A DNA stretch of 64,000 nucleotides. It comes from Gymnopus androsaceus JB14. Its lineage: Eukaryota > Basidiomycota > Agaricomycetes > Agaricales > Omphalotaceae. The notes under the pieces are model-generated. The model was given only the letters and a program-made list of their open reading frames with translations, had not been told where the DNA came from and ran no database searches. The stretch is from assembly GCA_009733575.1 (NCBI GenBank), contig ML769466.1, positions 150,839 through 214,838 of the forward strand. The letters are read 5' to 3'. Below, piece after piece: positions 48,171 through 61,100 of this stretch; position 1 is the stretch's first letter, and each line of letters begins with the position of its first letter. A program made the position numbers and the translations under genes.

Positions 48171-49322
48171 AGTGCAATCAGGAGGGATACCTGAAGGTGG
48201 GGGGTCAGCCACCATCATCTGACCTCAACAGGAGTGGTCGACAAATAGATGGCGTCCCGCTGACGTCCATCTAGAGGGCACCATGACTCCTCTGAGGGGA
48301 ACCTCTGCGTTTGGAGATAGATGGGGTCAAACCATCTACAGCATAGCATTGTCAGGGGATGGAAGATTCAATGTGAGCATGCCCAAAATGCGAGGTGTTT
48401 CCCGCCAAATGCAATTGGACAAGATCATGTCAGCTGATTCTGGCAGGCTTAAGCTAAATATCCCGATAGTTATCAGGGGTCATTTTGCAAAGGATTCCTG
48501 ATAACTTCTAGGTCAAAATTTTTTTGGCATTTACCAAAAATCCCGATAGCTACCTGGCTGCCCCTGCCACCTCTTGGTATTTTGGCAAAATTGTTGTTTC
48601 CAATTCTCCCCATGCTTCTGGCGCTTATTGGACCTAATGCTGCATTTTTGGCATAGTATCTAGGTCATGTTTTAGTGAATGTTTGGCATAGCCATTGGTG
48701 TTGTCAAAAAGGGTGGGATGCTTGCCCACTGATGCTTATATTATAGGGTGCTTGTGGGCATTTATTTTTTGGGAAAAATGACCATTGCACTTCATTGGGC
48801 TCCATCTATCATGAGAAATGCCCAAAATAATCATGGAAAAAAAGTGGGCTCTTATTGAACTTGCTTGAGTGTCATATGACCTGAGACATGATTTAATGTT
48901 AAGTGACCACTAGCATTTATTTTATGAAAAAACAATCTGCCATTAGGTCTGACAAATCCTAAGAAATATCATAATCAATGTTGAGAATATTCAGGGGTTG
49001 TATTAGCACCCTGTGCAGGGTTTGCATTATGAGATCAATCCTTTGCACAAAACCCTGATAAAGAATAATCACAATAAATAACAAAATGCTCATGAAACAT
49101 AGCAGGGATGGGGATCCATATATTGTAATAATCAGATAAATGGCCTAAAAATACAGCCATATAAGTTTATTGATGGTATGGCTATATAAATATGATTATG
49201 GTACAGCCAAATAAATATGATTACAGTATGGCCATATAAATATGATTCCAGTATCGGCACAAAAAACTAATGTTTATACTAGTATTGTTAGTACTAAAAA
49301 CTCGGAGTTACTAGTACAAACT
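48171..49322. other. AT-rich, CpG-poor DNA without genes
   Basis: Contains short repeated strings (for example ATGGCCATATAAATATGATT variants at 49160-49250, about three copies). No coding evidence. Confidence 0.4.
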
Positions 49323-49405
49323 TAGTGATCACCATGGGGTCCCCGCAGGGCATCAAAACCAAACCTGCCCCCATCCTGCCCACACAGGCATGGGTAGCTA
49401 TGGGG

Positions 49406-49800
49406 CATCAGCAAAAACTGTTTTGGACCCAGGAGGATCTAAGGTCACCTAGTCCTCTTAGGCAACCTGGGGCATCCTAGTTGGCCCAGGAAAAAGGGTA
49501 AAACTTTGGACACCTCAGGTATCCTAGTCATCCTAGGTGTCCTGGGAGATCCTGGGATGTCCTGGGGCATCCTGAGGCATCCTGGGATGGAACTTTTATC
49601 CTAGGATGCCTCAGGATGCCTCAGGATGCCCCAGGATACCCCAGGACATCCCAGGATCTCCCAGGATACCTAGGATGAGTAGGATACCTGAGGTGTCCAA
49701 AGTTTTACCCTTTTTCCTGGGCCAACTAGGATGCCTCAGGTTGCCTAAGAGGACTAGGTGACCTTAGATCCTCCTAGGCCCAAAACAGTTTTTTCTGATG
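49406..49800. mobile_element. CATCAG-family foldback MITE, 395 bp
   Basis: Ends CATCAGCAAAAACTGTTTTG and, inverted, CATCAGAAAAAACTGTTTTG. The two halves are nearly complementary over their whole length, with AGGATGCC/GGCATCCT arrays. Flanked by GG on both sides. The paralogous hAT copy at about 63150 has the uninterrupted site, showing the insertion and a 2-bp duplication. Confidence 0.88.
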
Positions 49801-49958
49801 GGTCTTCGACGGGTCTATGGGTCACGGGCCACCCCATAGCCCATACAACAATACTTAGGTTTATAATTCATAATTCAGTGGGAGGGAATATGACTAAGTC
49901 TATTTCTATATATGTAGTCCAAATGAAGTAGAAAACATAGACCAAAATTCGAAAAAGA

Positions 49959-52900
49959 TTACATAGACTCACCCTCGACGGGTGTAGAAGTTACATTCTG
50001 CATATTGCTGTCATCAATCAAGCCATGAACACTCCAGCTCCCCAAACACATAAGGCAATGGCTGGTCTCACCGGTCAGGCGATTGCAGATGCTACTGATG
50101 AGAAGTCATCCTCAACTGAATTGATGTTCAACAAAGACTGATGTTGCTGAGTAAATTGTAAGTACAATCATAGAATATGATAGTAGAATTAACTTATGAG
50201 GAATGGAAAGGAAATCTCGTGCCATCCAAGATAGAATTGGGTACTCAGTAGCGTGGTTGTGCCACCATAGGATAGCATTGTCAATATTCTGTTCTGTCAT
50301 AGAGGTAAGGTATCGCTCAAGTTCTGAGGAAGGGTTTTCTGGCAGTTGCTCAGAATTGTCCTCATCCATACTATCAAACATATTGGCAGATGTAGAAGGA
50401 GCAGATGATCAATGGACTGGCACTTCGACAACATCTTTACTATATGCTTCAGCGTAGAGTTTGAACATGTCAGTAGCAATTGAATGAACAGTTTCAACCT
50501 CTTTGTCCTCCCAGCCATGCTGTTGGAAGTACAAGAGCTTGTAGCGAGGGTGGAGAACTATAAAATGATATTTATAAGCATGATAAGAGTAAAGAGAATT
50601 GGTTATGCACCCATTGCCAGTCAATACATGCGAGAATTATCAGTGGCGGTGTAGTAACAGTTGAGGGTTTTCTTTGCAGCCAGGAGAGAGATTTTGACTG
50701 GAGCAGTGAACTGAATCTGTTTGTCGACCTTCTTCAAGACAGAAGATGCAAGAACCGAGTCCAATTTGTCCATGGCAGGAATTACTGAAGCAAGAGTGGC
50801 TGTATCGTGAGAGCAAAACAGCATCACATCCTTAAAAGCCTGACTCGGACAGTCAGTTTATGAGCAATTCATACTATAGCTTGCATAACTGTAGAACGTC
50901 CCTCAAGTTCTCCAGGATAGCCCACTCCGTAGAGGAAAGTGCAAAACGTGAAAGTCCATGGTCTGAATCATTAATAAAAGAGTTGAGTGCTGTCTTGTAC
51001 TGAAGTGCCATGTTGATCATGTCGAAGATCAAATTCCAGCAGGTTCTGATGTTGCGTGGAATCTTCTTCAAGGGCAACTGGAAATCAGCAATGATTTGGT
51101 TCCATGCAGCTAAGAGTTTGGTAGAAGAGTTAATTGTCTTGTTGGAAATGTTTCAAAGCTAATAATGGCAGATAGATACATCAGCCTCATGCCTACTCAA
51201 TGGATTAGGTCACTTTCCTTGCCCAGCGCAGTCCATACATCCCGCGTGTTATCATAGAACTTCTCTTACTCAAGCTCCCCCATTTCCGCGAGTTCATCAA
51301 AAACATTGTCGCTATCATTGCGGTCTGGTGTCTCTCTCTCAATATCACCCAGCTCTTGAAGCAACTCATCAACATTCACCGCTAAAACCTCATCATTAGC
51401 CTCCCATTGAGCATCATTATCTGTGGTCTCTTCCTCTGCTTGCATCCTTGCAGGTGCATCAAACATCTTTAACAAGCTCTTGGCAACAAGGTTGATGATG
51501 TGCATGAAGCAGTGAGTCCAATCCCGCTCTTCTTCAAAGCTCAGCAGGTCGAAAGCAAGTTCAGCAACAATGGAATTATTGGAGGTGGCATTGTCACAGG
51601 TAATACTGATGACACACTCCTTGATGCCATAGTCGGTGGCGACCTTTAGCAGAGTCTCGGCTAGAGCTTTCCCTGTGTGGGACTGGATAGTTGCAGTGAG
51701 TATAATAATTTTCTATGCATGAGAACATACACTGACCTTGGGAACCTCCACAAAATCTAGTATGGCTTGCTCTCAAACGCCATTGGATTCCCAGTGACCA
51801 GTAACAGCAACAAATGCACAGTGGTTTGGAGATGTCCATGCATCAGTTGCAAGACTAATGCATGATTCTTGAGTCTGTAACAGAATCAGAATATGAGATT
51901 GAGTGCATGGTATGTTACTTGAAGCTTTTCAGCCAAGCACTGCTGAGTCTTTTCAAACAGGGTCTTCACATCTTGAGCCACAGTGCTTGGCGAGGGTATG
52001 TAACACTCCAGTCATCCGCTTTTCATCAAACGATTGAATCCACGGTCTTTCACAACTGAGAATGGATGCAAACTCTCAGACACCCAGTGAAAAACCTCAG
52101 CACTAGTCACAGAAGGTCAGAACACACTTCAATGCTATATCAATGAGTACGTACCGGCTCTCAGCTTTGGTCAATGGAATGTGTGAATATACCTCCTTCC
52201 CTCTTGACGCTAGCTTCTGGAACACTGCGGTGAGTGTACCCAGCTTGGACTTGGCATGTTTCTTGACAAGGCCAGTAGCCTCTGACAAGTTCTTTGTCTT
52301 CAAAGCTGCATTGACTGTTTCTTTACCAAAGCACTTGACAGCATGCTGATGTAGACTTTTTGTGGAGTTGTGATTGGTAGTGAGGTATCTGGTGACAGTA
52401 TGTTTGCAGCCACAAGCTACGCAGGTAAAGACATGATGCTTCTTCTCATTCCAGTATTCAATAGTGACATCTCCCTTGTAGAAAGCATAAACAGAGCTCA
52501 ACCAGGTCTGACGAATTTGTGCTAGGGTAAAGGGGTATCAGCAACAATGCAATGAATACAGGTAAGTTGACATACCAAGCTCCTCTTTATTGGTTTCCTT
52601 TGTTGTCTGTGCTTCTGGTCCAGGATTTACTGACGAAGCATCGTTTTCATCTGATAGATCAATCACGGAGGGCGCGGATGCCTGGGTATGTGTCGAGGCT
52701 TGATCACTGTCCTCTGAAGGTGATATGGACTTGGCATTGCTAAAAGCTAAAGAGCCTATAATCTGTGAGTATTATGCTTGCATAAGAGGATTAATGGAAC
52801 ACTTACTTGCACCTGCTGATCTAGTACTTTAGCCCCAGGAGCATTATTCTTCTTCAGGGTAAGGAAGTTGACCAGCTTCCATCGTTTGGAGGGTGTCTGA

Positions 52901-52977
52901 GAGGGTGGGGAACTTTGGGAAGTATCGATGGTATTGTCTTCAGGAGAGGGAGAGTGACAACGAGTACAACCAAACAT
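49959..52977 (-). pseudogene. hAT transposase with BED finger, decayed
   Basis: ATG at 52977 (MFGCTRCHSPSPEDNT). An intron near 52745-52800 leads to a BED zinc finger (VFTCVACGCKHTVTRYLTTN, LHQHAVKC). Then SAEVFHWVSESLHPFSVV, CYIPSPSTVAQDV, SLATDAWTSPNHCAFVAVTG, HCFMHIINLVAKSLLKMF, VLHPRYKLLYFQQHGW and the C-terminal dimerisation block (YPILSWMARDFLSIP .. FVEHQFS). Stops interrupt it: TGA after KSG (52052 region), after NGV (51774 region) and after HQFS (about 50125). The last is CGA in the copy at 62842. Family assignment is firm; function is lost. Confidence 0.85.
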
Positions 52978-53044
52978 GATGAAGAGATGTTTTTTGGGCT
53001 TGCAAAACCTTGTGTATTTAACTGTTACGAAGGATGAGGGAACT

Positions 53045-53262
53045 TCCTTGACTGCTATGGATACTGCTTGCTCAGCAAAGGGGGATTGAGAGGAGCATGG
53101 ATTTTCCTGGCATTTCCAACGGAATTGAGAGCCAAAAAGTACTGTTCAGTCTTTGAGAGGGTTGTTGAGGATTGGAGGGAGACCCTTGACTGCTATGGAT
53201 ACTGCTTGTGCAGCAAAATGAGATTGAGAGGAGCATGGATTTTCCTGGTCTTTCCAATCCAT
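53045..53262 (-). repeat. two copies of a ~75-bp subterminal repeat, 142 bp apart
   Basis: CCTTGACTGCTATGGATACT..GAGGAGCATGGATTTTCCTG occurs at 53047 and again at 53188 inside the 5' subterminal region of hAT copy 2; possible transposase-binding or promoter sequence. Confidence 0.7.
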
Positions 53263-53889
53263 GTATTGAATATGTTTTGCAGAGAGCAGTATGTGCACTG
53301 GCACCAGTGACTAATATATTATATTGATAGCTACCATTGATAGCTACCATTCATGAGATTTATTGAAGGTATGCCAAGAGGAAAATTAGCACTGGTGGGC
53401 CAAACGGGCCACAGGACATGAAATTTTGACCTGCACCTGGCCCGCCAGTGCCCGTACCCATGTCCCGCCGTGGGTTCCCCATCCCATGGTAATCACTACA
53501 AGGGCAGCCAAAAGAACACCTGTATAGCCCCAACGAGCCTTTGTACACAAGGCTGGTACTGTTCCAACATTGCTATGTAGACAAGGTGTTAAGAGTAATT
53601 TACCCTCAAGCCATTATATATTGATACACTTATAATAGATTTAGCAGGGGGTGTCCCTATGTTACCTCTGATACCATCATTGGTATCACATGACTCTCCA
53701 ATGGGCCCAACAATGGTCAGGAAACTTACACAATACAAAATACCAAGAAAATACATGATTATTAAGAGATGTAAGATAAATAGGCAGTAACGCTACACAG
53801 TAGGTCAGTGACATCATATTTTCCAAGTCTAATTAATCATTGGCAAGACTCATAGCTGTTGCTACACATTCTGCAAGGTCAGCCTCCTC

Positions 53890-54012
53890 ATCTTCTCCTA
53901 ATGATGGACACGAGTCCGGATCCGGACCCGGTACCTGCAGGTATATCCGTGGGAATACCTGCAGGTATTATACCCGCGGATCCCGGTACCGGGTTCCCAC
54001 GGATCCAGCCCC
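53890..54012. repeat. GC-rich palindrome cluster
   Basis: Contains overlapping palindromes ATACCTGCAGGTAT, CCGGATCCGG, CCCGGTACCGGG and ACCCGCGGAT within 120 bp, in otherwise AT-rich DNA between the two hAT elements. It may be the end of another element; no partner was found. Confidence 0.55.
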
Positions 54013-54206
54013 GGTCGCAGGTCAACTAGAGATGGGCACAAATAGCGAATATTGGTGAATATTCGTGCAATTTTTATATTTGTGACTCATGAATAGAGTA
54101 ACATTTTTCACAAATATATTTGTGGCACGAGTACTTACTCGAGTGCCAATAACAAAATCACACAAATATTCACAAATATTCGTGACTAAAATTGTTCGAA
54201 ACAATG

Positions 54207-54297
54207 CGCGCAGCAAGGGATTGAACTCTCATGCACTGTTACCATTTCAGAATGAAATCTCATAATTACACCATGTACCGATAACCACTGCACCAAG
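54207..54297 (-). pseudogene. tRNA-like sequence inside hAT 1
   Basis: The minus strand has an A-box-like TTGGTGCAGTGGTTATC and a B-box-like GAGTTCAATCCC about 60 bases later. The acceptor arms do not pair. A relic tRNA or SINE head captured in the transposon. Confidence 0.4.
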
Positions 54298-54924
54298 TAA
54301 TAATAGTTATGAGGGTATTGACATGGGATAAGTATGAGGCTCAGCGTAACTGAGCCGTTAAGACAACCGACACGTCACGACTCACAAAAACTTTTTTCAG
54401 CACAAAACATGGACCACACTGAGGCAACCGTAAGCCATCGTGCTTATTTTCTTGAAATTGTGCTCACCTTTATATTAGACTTCTATCCATCTTGTTAGTA
54501 GTGAAAATGCGGAGTCCACCACAGTGACCAGGATGCTCGAAGGTACCGGAATTGCATGCAGGATGCACGGTCAGTTGGCAAGAACCTATCGCAGGTCAGT
54601 ATCTTTAACTTCTGTGTAAATTCAGAGACTTACCTTACTCCCATAGGAAACGCTGTCTTGCTCACATAATTTCCAACTTCGTTAACAACCTTCTTAAACA
54701 ATGAATGACCTAACGGTCATTCCAAAATCATTATAAAAAGTCCGTTTCGATTGTAACGTAGTATGTGTGACAGCAAAAAATGATAGCAAAGCAATACGAC
54801 AACAAAGAGAACAACTGGGCTGAGCAATCCAACTAGTAGCATGTCGCAAGCAGCCACACCATCCAGATGCCCTTTTTGACAACAAGAATATGTCTATATA
54901 CAAGTGGAAAATATGTCCAGGAGT

Positions 54925-57116
54925 TCAACATCGATGGGGAAGGACTGGTGCACGTTTGAAAAAGTCTGCAAATGAACGAATATAATGAAATGCAATATGA
55001 TACTCAGCCTCATCAATCTCATCAAGCGGGAGAACAGTTGGTCCCTCAAGGCGGTCAGCAAGCGGGAGAGATGTTATAGCCATGGAGGCACTCCGACTCC
55101 AGCCTTTCATGACACAATGAAGTCCGTACAGACTGCGCTGACGGAGAGAATCATTACTTGATCCAAATCCGAGATCCCCACCATCCAGCATACCTGGAAT
55201 AGCACCCATGACTTTCAGGTTACGTTCCTCGCGCGAAGAAGCATCCAACTCGTTAGCAAGTTCCTTGTCCTCATGCTCATCTGGCTTGACCTCATAGAGA
55301 TATTGGTCTGCCATTAGAAGCTCTTGAGTGAAAGAGACCCGGAAGATTTCATAGAAAACATCATGCGCTACATTGTCGGGAATCCTACCAGGCATTTTTT
55401 GGCCATTCCATGTCGCAACCACAGATCCGATGTTTGAAAGATCAATATTCTGTTGTAAACAATCAGTAAGTAGCTTGGTTGAGAGACTAGACCACTTACG
55501 AAGCCGCTAGTCTGGTCTTCATTAACCTTGCGCAGTTCCTTTGCCATTACATGTTGGTTACACGCTGCCCTCGAATCATTGCGTGTACCACCATGAACGG
55601 TCAAACCAAGTAATGCTCGCCATTGATTCGTTCCCTGTACTGAACCAATCGCCCCATGCTTGGCGATTTGATGCATGAGGGCCGCCCGAAGCTTGAGATA
55701 CATCCGCAGGTATTCCTGCATTGTATCATCCTTCTGCGTGACAAACAGAGCGGGTTCAGGTAATACATAGCCACGCAGAACACCTGGACGTGCAGGTTGC
55801 GCATGATTGAAATCACGGCCGACAAGTGTGCTTGCCTCAGCCCAAGCACGAATTGCGCGAGGGAGTAGCGGTGACACAGGATCCTTAAACTTATTGCGAG
55901 GTTCAACTTTGTTCGATTTCGGATCTGAAAATGGATTAGTATAGAGAATCATTAAGAAAAAAAACATACTTACATGGTGCTGGACGAGACACATGGGACG
56001 AACCTGATTGATTTACTGACAACATGGAAGGCAACGATAATGAAGAAGGCAATGATGAAGAAGAAACCATTGATGATAGAGGAGCAGGAGCAATTTGTCT
56101 CGCAAGTGCACTGCTCTCAGCGTGGTTAAACGAGACGCCAGCAACAGCAGGATCAGGGCCCCAGACCGAGGATGGAAATGCCTGACTCCAACTGAACCTT
56201 CCCATAGCTTTGTACCGAGAGAGATCGTTGAGTAAACTGGAGTAGAGAATCGGGCGTAACGGGGTAGAATCATCGAAACTGTATTGCGGTGGTAGTGTAT
56301 GAATTGGGATTGGGTTGGTCTCAGTGGACCAACACCCCACCAGAAGCGAATCATCGAGGTGGCGTAGTTTGCGGAAGAACCACACCAGTATACCAGCCTA
56401 AAATAGAATATCAGCGATTGAACTGGTAAGTGAATATTAATACTACATACCTGGTAGAGCTTCTGAGCTACAGCCGGTTGCTCAGTCAAAGCGCCAACGA
56501 CATCCCGCAATGCATGAACTACAAACGGCTGAGTATCCCAGGTCAGCCCCACTGAAGTCACCCAAGTCTGAAAAGCTTCGAGCTCCAGAGCACAACGCTG
56601 CGCACAAACCAAGCAATGAATCACCTCATCCCATAACATTGGAGTTCTGAGGCGATTCAGGAGAAAATGGATCCGATTCTTGTAATCCTTCATCCTCGAG
56701 CTATGGAAAGAGGAGATGGATCTCTCAGACGGCGGCAGCTGGGAGAACGATGTCGAGAGATCATGAAAGTGCATCTCCAAGGCACAAACGGAGTCCTCTG
56801 GAATGAGACCGAGAGGATTTTGTGACGGCCTGTGGCCGTCGATGGGCTCAAATGCAGATTCAGATGGGACGGTCCAAGGTGCAGTATTTGTGGCATTCGA
56901 CGTGTATGGATATGGGATAAGGCAAAGGTACGCGGTTTGCTCGTTGAACGGTTGAGCTACCAGGCAGGGATCATGCTCGCCAAAATGAAGCTGCTGCCGC
57001 ATACAAATTTGCTGATTGCCTAAAAGCGGGTGCGAGAGTGTTTTCATGTTTGGGGAGGTGACGAACACATCGTGAGCGGGATACTTGCAGCCGACGAGCC
57101 CTTCGTATGACTTCAT
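54925..57116 (-). CDS. unknown 679-aa protein carried by the hAT transposon
   Basis: Four exons: 57116-56451, 56397-55974, 55924-55500 and 55449-54925. Introns of 53, 49 and 49 bp have GTATGT/TTTTAG, GTAAGT/TTTCAG and GTAAGT/AACAG borders, and the phases add to 680 cod ons including the stop. The protein starts MKSYEGLVGCKYPAHDVF. Notable stretches are WDEVIHCLVCAQRCALELEA, WFFRKLRHLDDSLLVGCW, a Ser-rich segment (about residues 310-360) and the C-terminal EYHIAFHYIRSFADFFKRAP. No signal peptide, membrane segment or known domain is evident. It diverges from the transposase gene with a 1.0-kb shared upstream region. It is open throughout while the transposase is broken. It might be a captured host gene or an accessory transposition factor; neither can be shown here. 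Confidence 0.78.
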
Positions 57117-57803
57117 TTGTAGATTGACCTATCGTATTTAGAACAATTAGTAAAGCCATCTGAAACCATTCGACGTGCACTCGACATCAAAACACATTCG
57201 ACTGGCACTGAAAACATGTCCTTTATCTTATCTGTTGTCCAGCATTCGATGTCGAGTGCACGAAAACATGAGACTCACCAGAGAATATAGCAGCACCAAT
57301 ACAAAGAGCACGAGAGATACTACATGCTGAATCGAATTCAAGCAAGGACAACGCAAGACTTGCGAACACGGAGTTACGCGAACAGAAACGGATACAAGCA
57401 CGAAAGCTATGTATTGGTAAGGCAATAGGAGCACTGAGCTACCTATTTTTTGAATAGTTGCGTTGGGTTTTTGAATGATGGGCGGGAGGAGCGGCGGGAG
57501 GAGCAGGAAAGACTGAAAGATGATGGCGGTTGAGGAGATGATGGCGGTTGAGAACAAGTGGCGGTTGGTGGTTGTTTGGCCAACTTGAACTTTAATCAAA
57601 CTCAAACCTTATCAATCAATTACGCGCGCGTGGGTGCCTCGGCTAGCCGCCCACTGACTAATTTCAAGATTGAACAAACAAACCGTGCCGCCCTCTTTCT
57701 TCCCGCTCACCACCACAGCCTGCCCAACAACCAAGCCCACCTGAATCCGTTTCGGTGGTGCTTAGTAGCCTGATTTTGTATCGGCTACTCGTTTTGAACA
57801 ACA

Positions 57804-58137
57804 TAACTTTGAGTTTGTCGGGCGTTCTGTACCTTGGTGTCCCCGTAACTTTGTGTTCAGGGCAGTAGGATTCTTGAGTTCTTGACTCGTCTACTCAGTC
57901 AGTGCGCCGGTACGTCCTAAAATCATCCACTCTTTCTTATGTTGATACATTTCTTTTCAGCAATTTCACTGGTAGTTTCTGCGATGCAGTAAGTTTTCAT
58001 TTTTCATTTTTCTATTCCCTTTCTGACCATACGTTTCGACTGTATCTTCAACATAACTTCGCGTTTGTTGCTTCCTATCATCGTATAACTACGCGTTCAC
58101 GATAGTACCCTCGTCGTTGCCGTGTAACTACGCGTTC
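57804..58137 (+). promoter_or_regulatory. repeated motif upstream of the hAT transposase
   Basis: Five copies of TAACTWYGNGTT: 57804 (TAACTTTGAGTTT), 57846 (TAACTTTGTGTTC), 58054 (TAACTTCGCGTTT), 58086 and 58125 (both TAACTACGCGTTCACGA). They lie between the divergent starts, nearest to the transposase ATG at 58161. I infer a regulatory or protein-binding array. Confidence 0.45.
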
Positions 58138-58160
58138 ACGAAGTACTATCATTTGTGGAC

Positions 58161-61100
58161 ATGGCTCCTAAAGGCAAAGCATCCAACTCCTCGAAAGCCT
58201 CCTCGAAAGCCTCCTCGAAAGCCTCGTCCAAACGCCCATCCAAACGCTTGTCCAGAGCTCCTGCCAGATCCGGAAAGCAGCCCATTGAGTTAACTACAGA
58301 TGACAATAGCGACGATGATACTGCTCGAGCCTCAAAGAGCAAACGCCGTTGGAAACAGCGCAGTCCATCGCGATCGAGCTCTGACAAAGACGTTGAGGAG
58401 GAGCGCGTTGAGGAGGAGCAGCCAAGGAAGAGGCAGAGGCAACAAAAGGGACCTACCGATACTGGCGAGCCACCAGAGGACTTCAGCTGGGTTGACAGGC
58501 AAGATACTCCGCTAGTTCAGGATCCGGCTGAGGACGAACCTGAGGTGGGCACGCTGGCATGGCATGAGTGGGATCTTCATAGGTTTATCATTTGCTCTCC
58601 GCACTCCCGTGGCTGAACTATTCCTTAGCACGGCTTAAGGCTTCAAAATGGAAGTCAGAGATCTATAAACACTTTGATTAAGTCACCGTTGAGTACAACG
58701 AGAAGAAGAGTGCTTTTTATCATCGGTTTCGATGCAAAAACGAGTACGTTCATTATCTACCAATGCAATACTGAGAATTCTAATGATTTTTTGATAATTC
58801 TATAGCCACTCGAAAAGCTCTATTCGTGCAGTCGTAGATTCCACGACCTCTAATCTCAATACACATGCCAGAACCTGTAACCCGAAACATGGCACAGAGA
58901 ATCTCACACAGCTCACCATAGACGAGCAAGTCCCTCGGAAGTTCATGAAGGGTGAATTTCGATTTCAACTTGTTGAGTGGGTTACTTGTCGCCACCGACC
59001 TGACAAAATCGTTGAGGATGATGAGCTCATTCAGGTTTTCACTTACCTGAACCCCAAGGCCAAACCTCCCTCCCGCCGCACAATTCGCCGTGACATTGAC
59101 ACCGTTTACATGATGACACGCAACGAAGTGAAGAAGCTATTTGCTGCTCACACGGGCCGTTTCAATGCGATCTATGATTGCTGGACTGCGGGGAACGGCC
59201 ATGAGTTCCTTGCCACCATGGTGTCGTTCATCCACCAGGGCAAGCTCTACGTGGTAGCTTTGGACTTGACGGAGATGACTGTTGCTCATACCGGCGAGAA
59301 TCTGGCTCAGGCGTCCTATCAGGTTCTTGAAGATTTCGGCATTGCTGAACGCATGTTGGCCCACACTGCTGACAATGCAACTAACAACGACAGCATGCTT
59401 GATTGTCTTGAAGTGCGGTACAGAGAAGATTCCTTGGCTGGGCACCAGACTCAAGTACGCTGTTTCGCACATATTTTGAATCTTGTCTACATGGTACATC
59501 TGTTTTGTATCGTTTCTGCTGCTACTCTGATGTTGACAACTTTCATTTAGGCACTTTGTCAACAATTTGAGCCGTTGCTGAGGAAAAAGCCGAAACCAAA
59601 AGATCCTACTCCTCTTAGCTTGGCTGTCGATGCCCCAGATGTGGATGAGTGGGAGGATGACCCCGAGGAGGACGAGCTGGATGAGGTGGAGGCGGAAACC
59701 CTCCAAGCTGCAGAGACTCTTCTCCAGAAGAAGAACACTGAGCTTGAACTTCTTTGGGCTCAGTCTGCTCGAGTCCCGCTTGGAGACATCCCTGTTGAGC
59801 AAGAGTTGTTGGGTTGCTCTGCCATGCAGAAGATCATCAAAATCGGACAACGTTGTGTTCGGAAGGGCCCTCTACAGAAGAAGCTAGCGTACTACTGTGG
59901 GCTTAAGAATATCCCGGTGCTCAAGATGGTCAAGCGTGTTCCAACACGCTGGAACACTATGTACAATGTTGTTGACCGTGCACTCAAACTTCGAAAAGCT
60001 CTCGATGCAATTACCAAGTTACCAGAGTACAATACTGGTTGCCCAACGCAACGACTAAAACATTTCTTTCTTGATGATGCGGATTGGGCCATCTTGGCGG
60101 CGTTGTTACCTATTCTCAAGGTATGTTCTCATTCTTAGTACTAATGATCTTGACTCACTTTCTAATAGATACTTTATGATGCAACTAACCGCATCTCTAC
60201 TTCCCAATACCCAATGCTACATGAGGTCATCCCAATGATGGACATACTCAACCGCACACTTGAAGAGTCTTTCAACGATGAGACGCTTCCTCTTGTTATT
60301 CGCCGTGGTGTTCAGCGCGCACTTGTTGTCTTGGATAAATATTACTCAAAAGTGGATTACTCTCTTATGTGGAAAACTGCTATGTGTGCATTGTTATCTC
60401 TCCTCAAGAGGTTCCTTACTAAGTTACTTTGATCTAGTACTTCATCCAAAATACCATCGAAACTACTTTGAATGTGAAGCATGGGAGCAGGATTGGATTG
60501 AGACAGCTGTTAGAGAGGCGCGCATCAGCAAAACCTGGGTATTGGCCATAGAAGTTATAGCAACTTATAGTAAATCATAGCAGCCATAGTTCTCTACAGA
60601 ACTATGGGTGCTATGGGTTTCTATGAGCTCCTATGAGCTCCTATGAGGTTACCGAGCATTCGAGGCAACTGTCAACTCATTTCGGCATCTTGACAGCGGC
60701 CGTTCTTCCCGCCAATTCTATATAAGAATCGACACATATGCATCGTCGCAATTTCCCCAAGTTCCTTTTCTTCCAAGTTGCTCAGTAAGTCTCCGAATTC
60801 AAGCCTTCATCTTTGTTTCGATGTGTCTAATGTTTGTAGCATTCAATTCTAAGCATCAATCGCCACTTACAGTATAGCTTCATTTATGTGTACACTAGTT
60901 ATACTAGTATGTAGTTCTAGTCTCGCTACAGTATTGTCCTAGTAGTGCTACAAACATGACAATATGATGGTTTTATTTTGGTCTCATTTGGTCGAGCGAG
61001 TGATGAAAATAATTCAAAAGAACAATATATTTAATTTAAATTGAACCCTGACATGTCCTGATGGACGACGTTCCCGGGAAATCCATAGCAGTCCATAGCG

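Larger units (their letters stand above)
49323..53498 (-). mobile_element. hAT transposon copy 2, decayed
   Basis: Ends TAGTGATCACCATGGGG and, inverted, TAGTGATTACCATGGGA (one mismatch in 16). It encodes a minus-strand hAT transposase and contains a CATCAG MITE. The flank next to 53498 is CAAGGGCA (TGCCCTTG on the minus strand); the flank next to 49323 is TACAAACT, so the two do not match. The TGCCCTTG flank instead matches the hAT end at 63255. Confidence 0.8.

Noticed and set aside
53670..53700. CTCTGATACCA as an inverted LTR primer site (TGGTATCAGAG)
   Set aside because: It is part of a short palindrome (TGATACCA..TGGTATCA), and no LTR or retroelement body adjoins it.
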